From DHVE2 group archaeon (GTDB lineage: Archaea > Thermoplasmatota > Thermoplasmata > Thermoplasmatales > Aciduliprofundaceae): a stretch of DNA of 6,331 nt. How positions within the stretch are numbered: the stretch's first letter is position 1; each line of letters opens with the position of its first letter. The notes beneath the pieces were generated by a model. The model worked only from the letters and a program-made list of their open reading frames with translations, ran no database searches and was not told the origin of the DNA. Position numbers and translations under genes: made by a program. The DNA lies in assembly GCA_015522955.1 (NCBI GenBank), contig WALG01000067.1, positions 1 to 6,331 of the forward strand. Reading direction: 5' to 3'. Below are positions 5,186 through 6,331 of the stretch, piece by piece.

Positions 5186-6331
5186 ATGTGACCCAATGAG
5201 AAAGAGCCAAGAGTCAGGCCACTTCTTGTTGCCGTAACTTCTATCCAGTTACGACTCTGCACCTCGGTTACGCCATGCACCGTCAGGTAAGTTTTGTGTG
5301 CTTCTATCTTGAACTCTATCATACCATCCATCAAGTACCCTACCATCTGAATCTCGCTCTCCCCATGGAGACCTTTTTCTAAAACATATAGAGATACGGC
5401 TTCATCTCTTTTTCTCTTTGTTGTGAATGGTTGCAAAAATTTAAGGAGAGATTGCTGCTCGAGATAAGCCATAACAGTAGAAAGGCTCATAAATGCCAGA
5501 CGATAATATCTTACTTTCTCCTTTATTTTTGAGGCCAGTTGCTCTACTGCCCTACCTATACCTTCTACATCCACCTGTGAATCAAGATAAATTACACCTT
5601 CAATTTTCTGGGTATCTCCTATGCTGCGGGAATAAGCATCTATGTAGTGCACGAAACCCATTTTTTCATACTGAGAATAGGCGGGTAGCACATACCGCAT
5701 ATCGCTGCGTATATCCTCCACCGTTTTATCGGTGAGAATCCATATGGCTGGAACACCTTTGCGAAGCCCCTCTGCTATGAAGGTATATATAAGCACCTCC
5801 TTCTTGCTGTAAGGTGGCCCATAGATAAGAATGTTGGAGCCTATGGGAAATCCTCCGTAGAGAAGGTCATCCAAGCGTCTTGTTCCTGTATGTACCTTTC
5901 TCTCCTCAATCTCTGCCTTAATCTCCTCCTCTGCCATGGCAACCTCTTCCTCTACCAGCCCCTTCATCTTTGCCTCCAGTTCTCTCTCCTTCGTTTGAAG
6001 GTACTTCTCCTTGATTTTAAGTTCCTCCTCCCTTCTCTTTATCTCATCCTGCAAATCTTCCAGCCTCTTCTTAAGTGCGATTTCATCAAGATTGGCAACT
6101 TCAACCTTAGCCGCCTCCAGGTCCCTCAGTTCTTTCTCTATTTTCTTCTCTCTAAAGATAAGGTCTTCTTCCCTACGAGCAAGTTCTTCTTCCTTATACT
6201 TTATCATCTCCTGAAGTTTTTTCATTTCCTCCTCTTTGAGACGCAATTCATTTTTCAGTTCTGCGATAATCCTGTTTTTTTCCATAAGTTCCCTTGTCAG
6301 GGCTTCCGCATCTCCACTCTTAACCTTGCTC
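5179..6331 (-). CDS. Coiled-coil protein with a KaiC/RecA-like domain and degraded Walker motifs (5' truncated)
   Basis: The frame is open to the window edge, and the 15 codons before ATG 6285 (SKVKSGDAEALTREL) continue the same helical, charged style. The true start is therefore probably outside the window. Numbered from ATG 6285, residues 1 to ~130 are an almost unbroken coiled coil rich in Glu and Lys. Residues ~131-340 are KaiC-like: TGTRRLDDLLYGGFPIGSNILIYG, then FTTKRKRDEAVSLYVLEKGLHGE and YLMDGMIEFK, all typical of the family. The Walker A site reads GPPYSKKE (156-163), so the usual Gly-Lys-Thr/Ser has become Lys-Lys-Glu. The expected Walker B Asp is Met in LAFMSLST. It may therefore bind ATP poorly or not at all. 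There is no membrane segment. Archaeal KaiC-like proteins have varied, mostly unknown signalling roles. Kae1-Bud32 starts four bases later, so the two are co-transcribed. I assign no precise function. Confidence 0.85.
   Translation of the reverse strand, partial: SKVKSGDAEALTRELMEKNRIIAELKNELRLKEEEMKKLQEMIKYKEEELARREEDLIFREKKIEKELRDLEAAKVEVANLDEIALKKRLEDLQDEIKRREEELKIKEKYLQTKERELEAKMKGLVEEEVAMAEEEIKAEIEERKVHTGTRRLDDLLYGGFPIGSNILIYGPPYSKKEVLIYTFIAEGLRKGVPAIWILTDKTVEDIRSDMRYVLPAYSQYEKMGFVHYIDAYSRSIGDTQKIEGVIYLDSQVDVEGIGRAVEQLASKIKEKVRYYRLAFMSLSTVMAYLEQQSLLKFLQPFTTKRKRDEAVSLYVLEKGLHGESEIQMVGYLMDGMIEFKIEAHKTYLTVHGVTEVQSRNWIEVTATRSGLTLGSFSLGHIR

Noticed and set aside
6011..6214. Ser/Leu-rich open frame on the + strand opposite the coiled coil
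   Set aside because: Its low-complexity composition is what the reverse complement of a Glu/Lys-rich coiled coil produces.
6283..6285. ATG 6285 as the true start of the coiled-coil/KaiC-like protein
   Set aside because: The frame stays open to 6331 with helical, charged residues like those after it, and no ribosome site is seen just before this ATG. It is treated as an internal Met.
1..6331. CRISPR arrays, insertion sequences, tRNA genes, attachment sites or a defence system
   Set aside because: No spaced direct repeats, terminal inverted repeats, transposase motifs or tRNA-like folds were noticed, and almost every base belongs to a coding gene.

Overview
The window is gene-dense archaeal DNA, with spacers of a few bases or short overlaps. 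The archaeal signs are a Kae1-Bud32 fusion protein, a QueD/QueC pair (in archaea this makes the archaeosine precursor preQ0), a CheF-like PH/winged-helix protein, a KaiC-like RecA-family protein and a probable leaderless promoter. The fused Kae1-Bud32 and a class II ribonucleotide reductase fit a euryarchaeal-type lineage. A Thermoplasmata or DHVE2/Aciduliprofundum-like organism is my best guess, but no marker here settles it. No rRNA, tRNA, CRISPR array, insertion sequence or other mobile element was seen, and no gene-free stretch exceeds 100 bases.

Layout. The left half (1-3042) is read on the + strand: the 3' part of a B12-dependent ribonucleotide reductase; a 64-base spacer with a candidate promoter; then a tight run of four genes. 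These are a CheF-like protein, QueD, QueC and a 45-residue cysteine-rich zinc-binding protein at 2905-3042, which overlaps the queC stop codon by ATGA. The right half (3044-6331) is read on the - strand: a coiled-coil plus KaiC-like protein (5' end outside the window), then the Kae1-Bud32 fusion, then an XTP/dITP diphosphatase (RdgB/HAM1). These three are spaced by 4 bases and then overlap by 8. The two runs converge with one base between their stop codons.

How the genes fit together. Two tRNA-modification modules meet tail to tail: QueD/QueC for archaeosine (tRNA position 15) and Kae1-Bud32 (KEOPS) for t6A (position 37). The flanking ribonucleotide reductase and XTP diphosphatase serve nucleotide supply and nucleotide-pool cleaning. 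The least understood members are the 45-residue zinc protein coupled to queC, the single-PH CheF-like protein that opens the archaeosine run, and the KaiC-like protein. In the last, both Walker motifs look degraded, so it may be a non-ATPase (pseudo-enzyme) joined to a long coiled coil and co-transcribed with KEOPS. These three are the best candidates for undescribed biology. Nothing in the window amounts to a clear new defence or mobile system.
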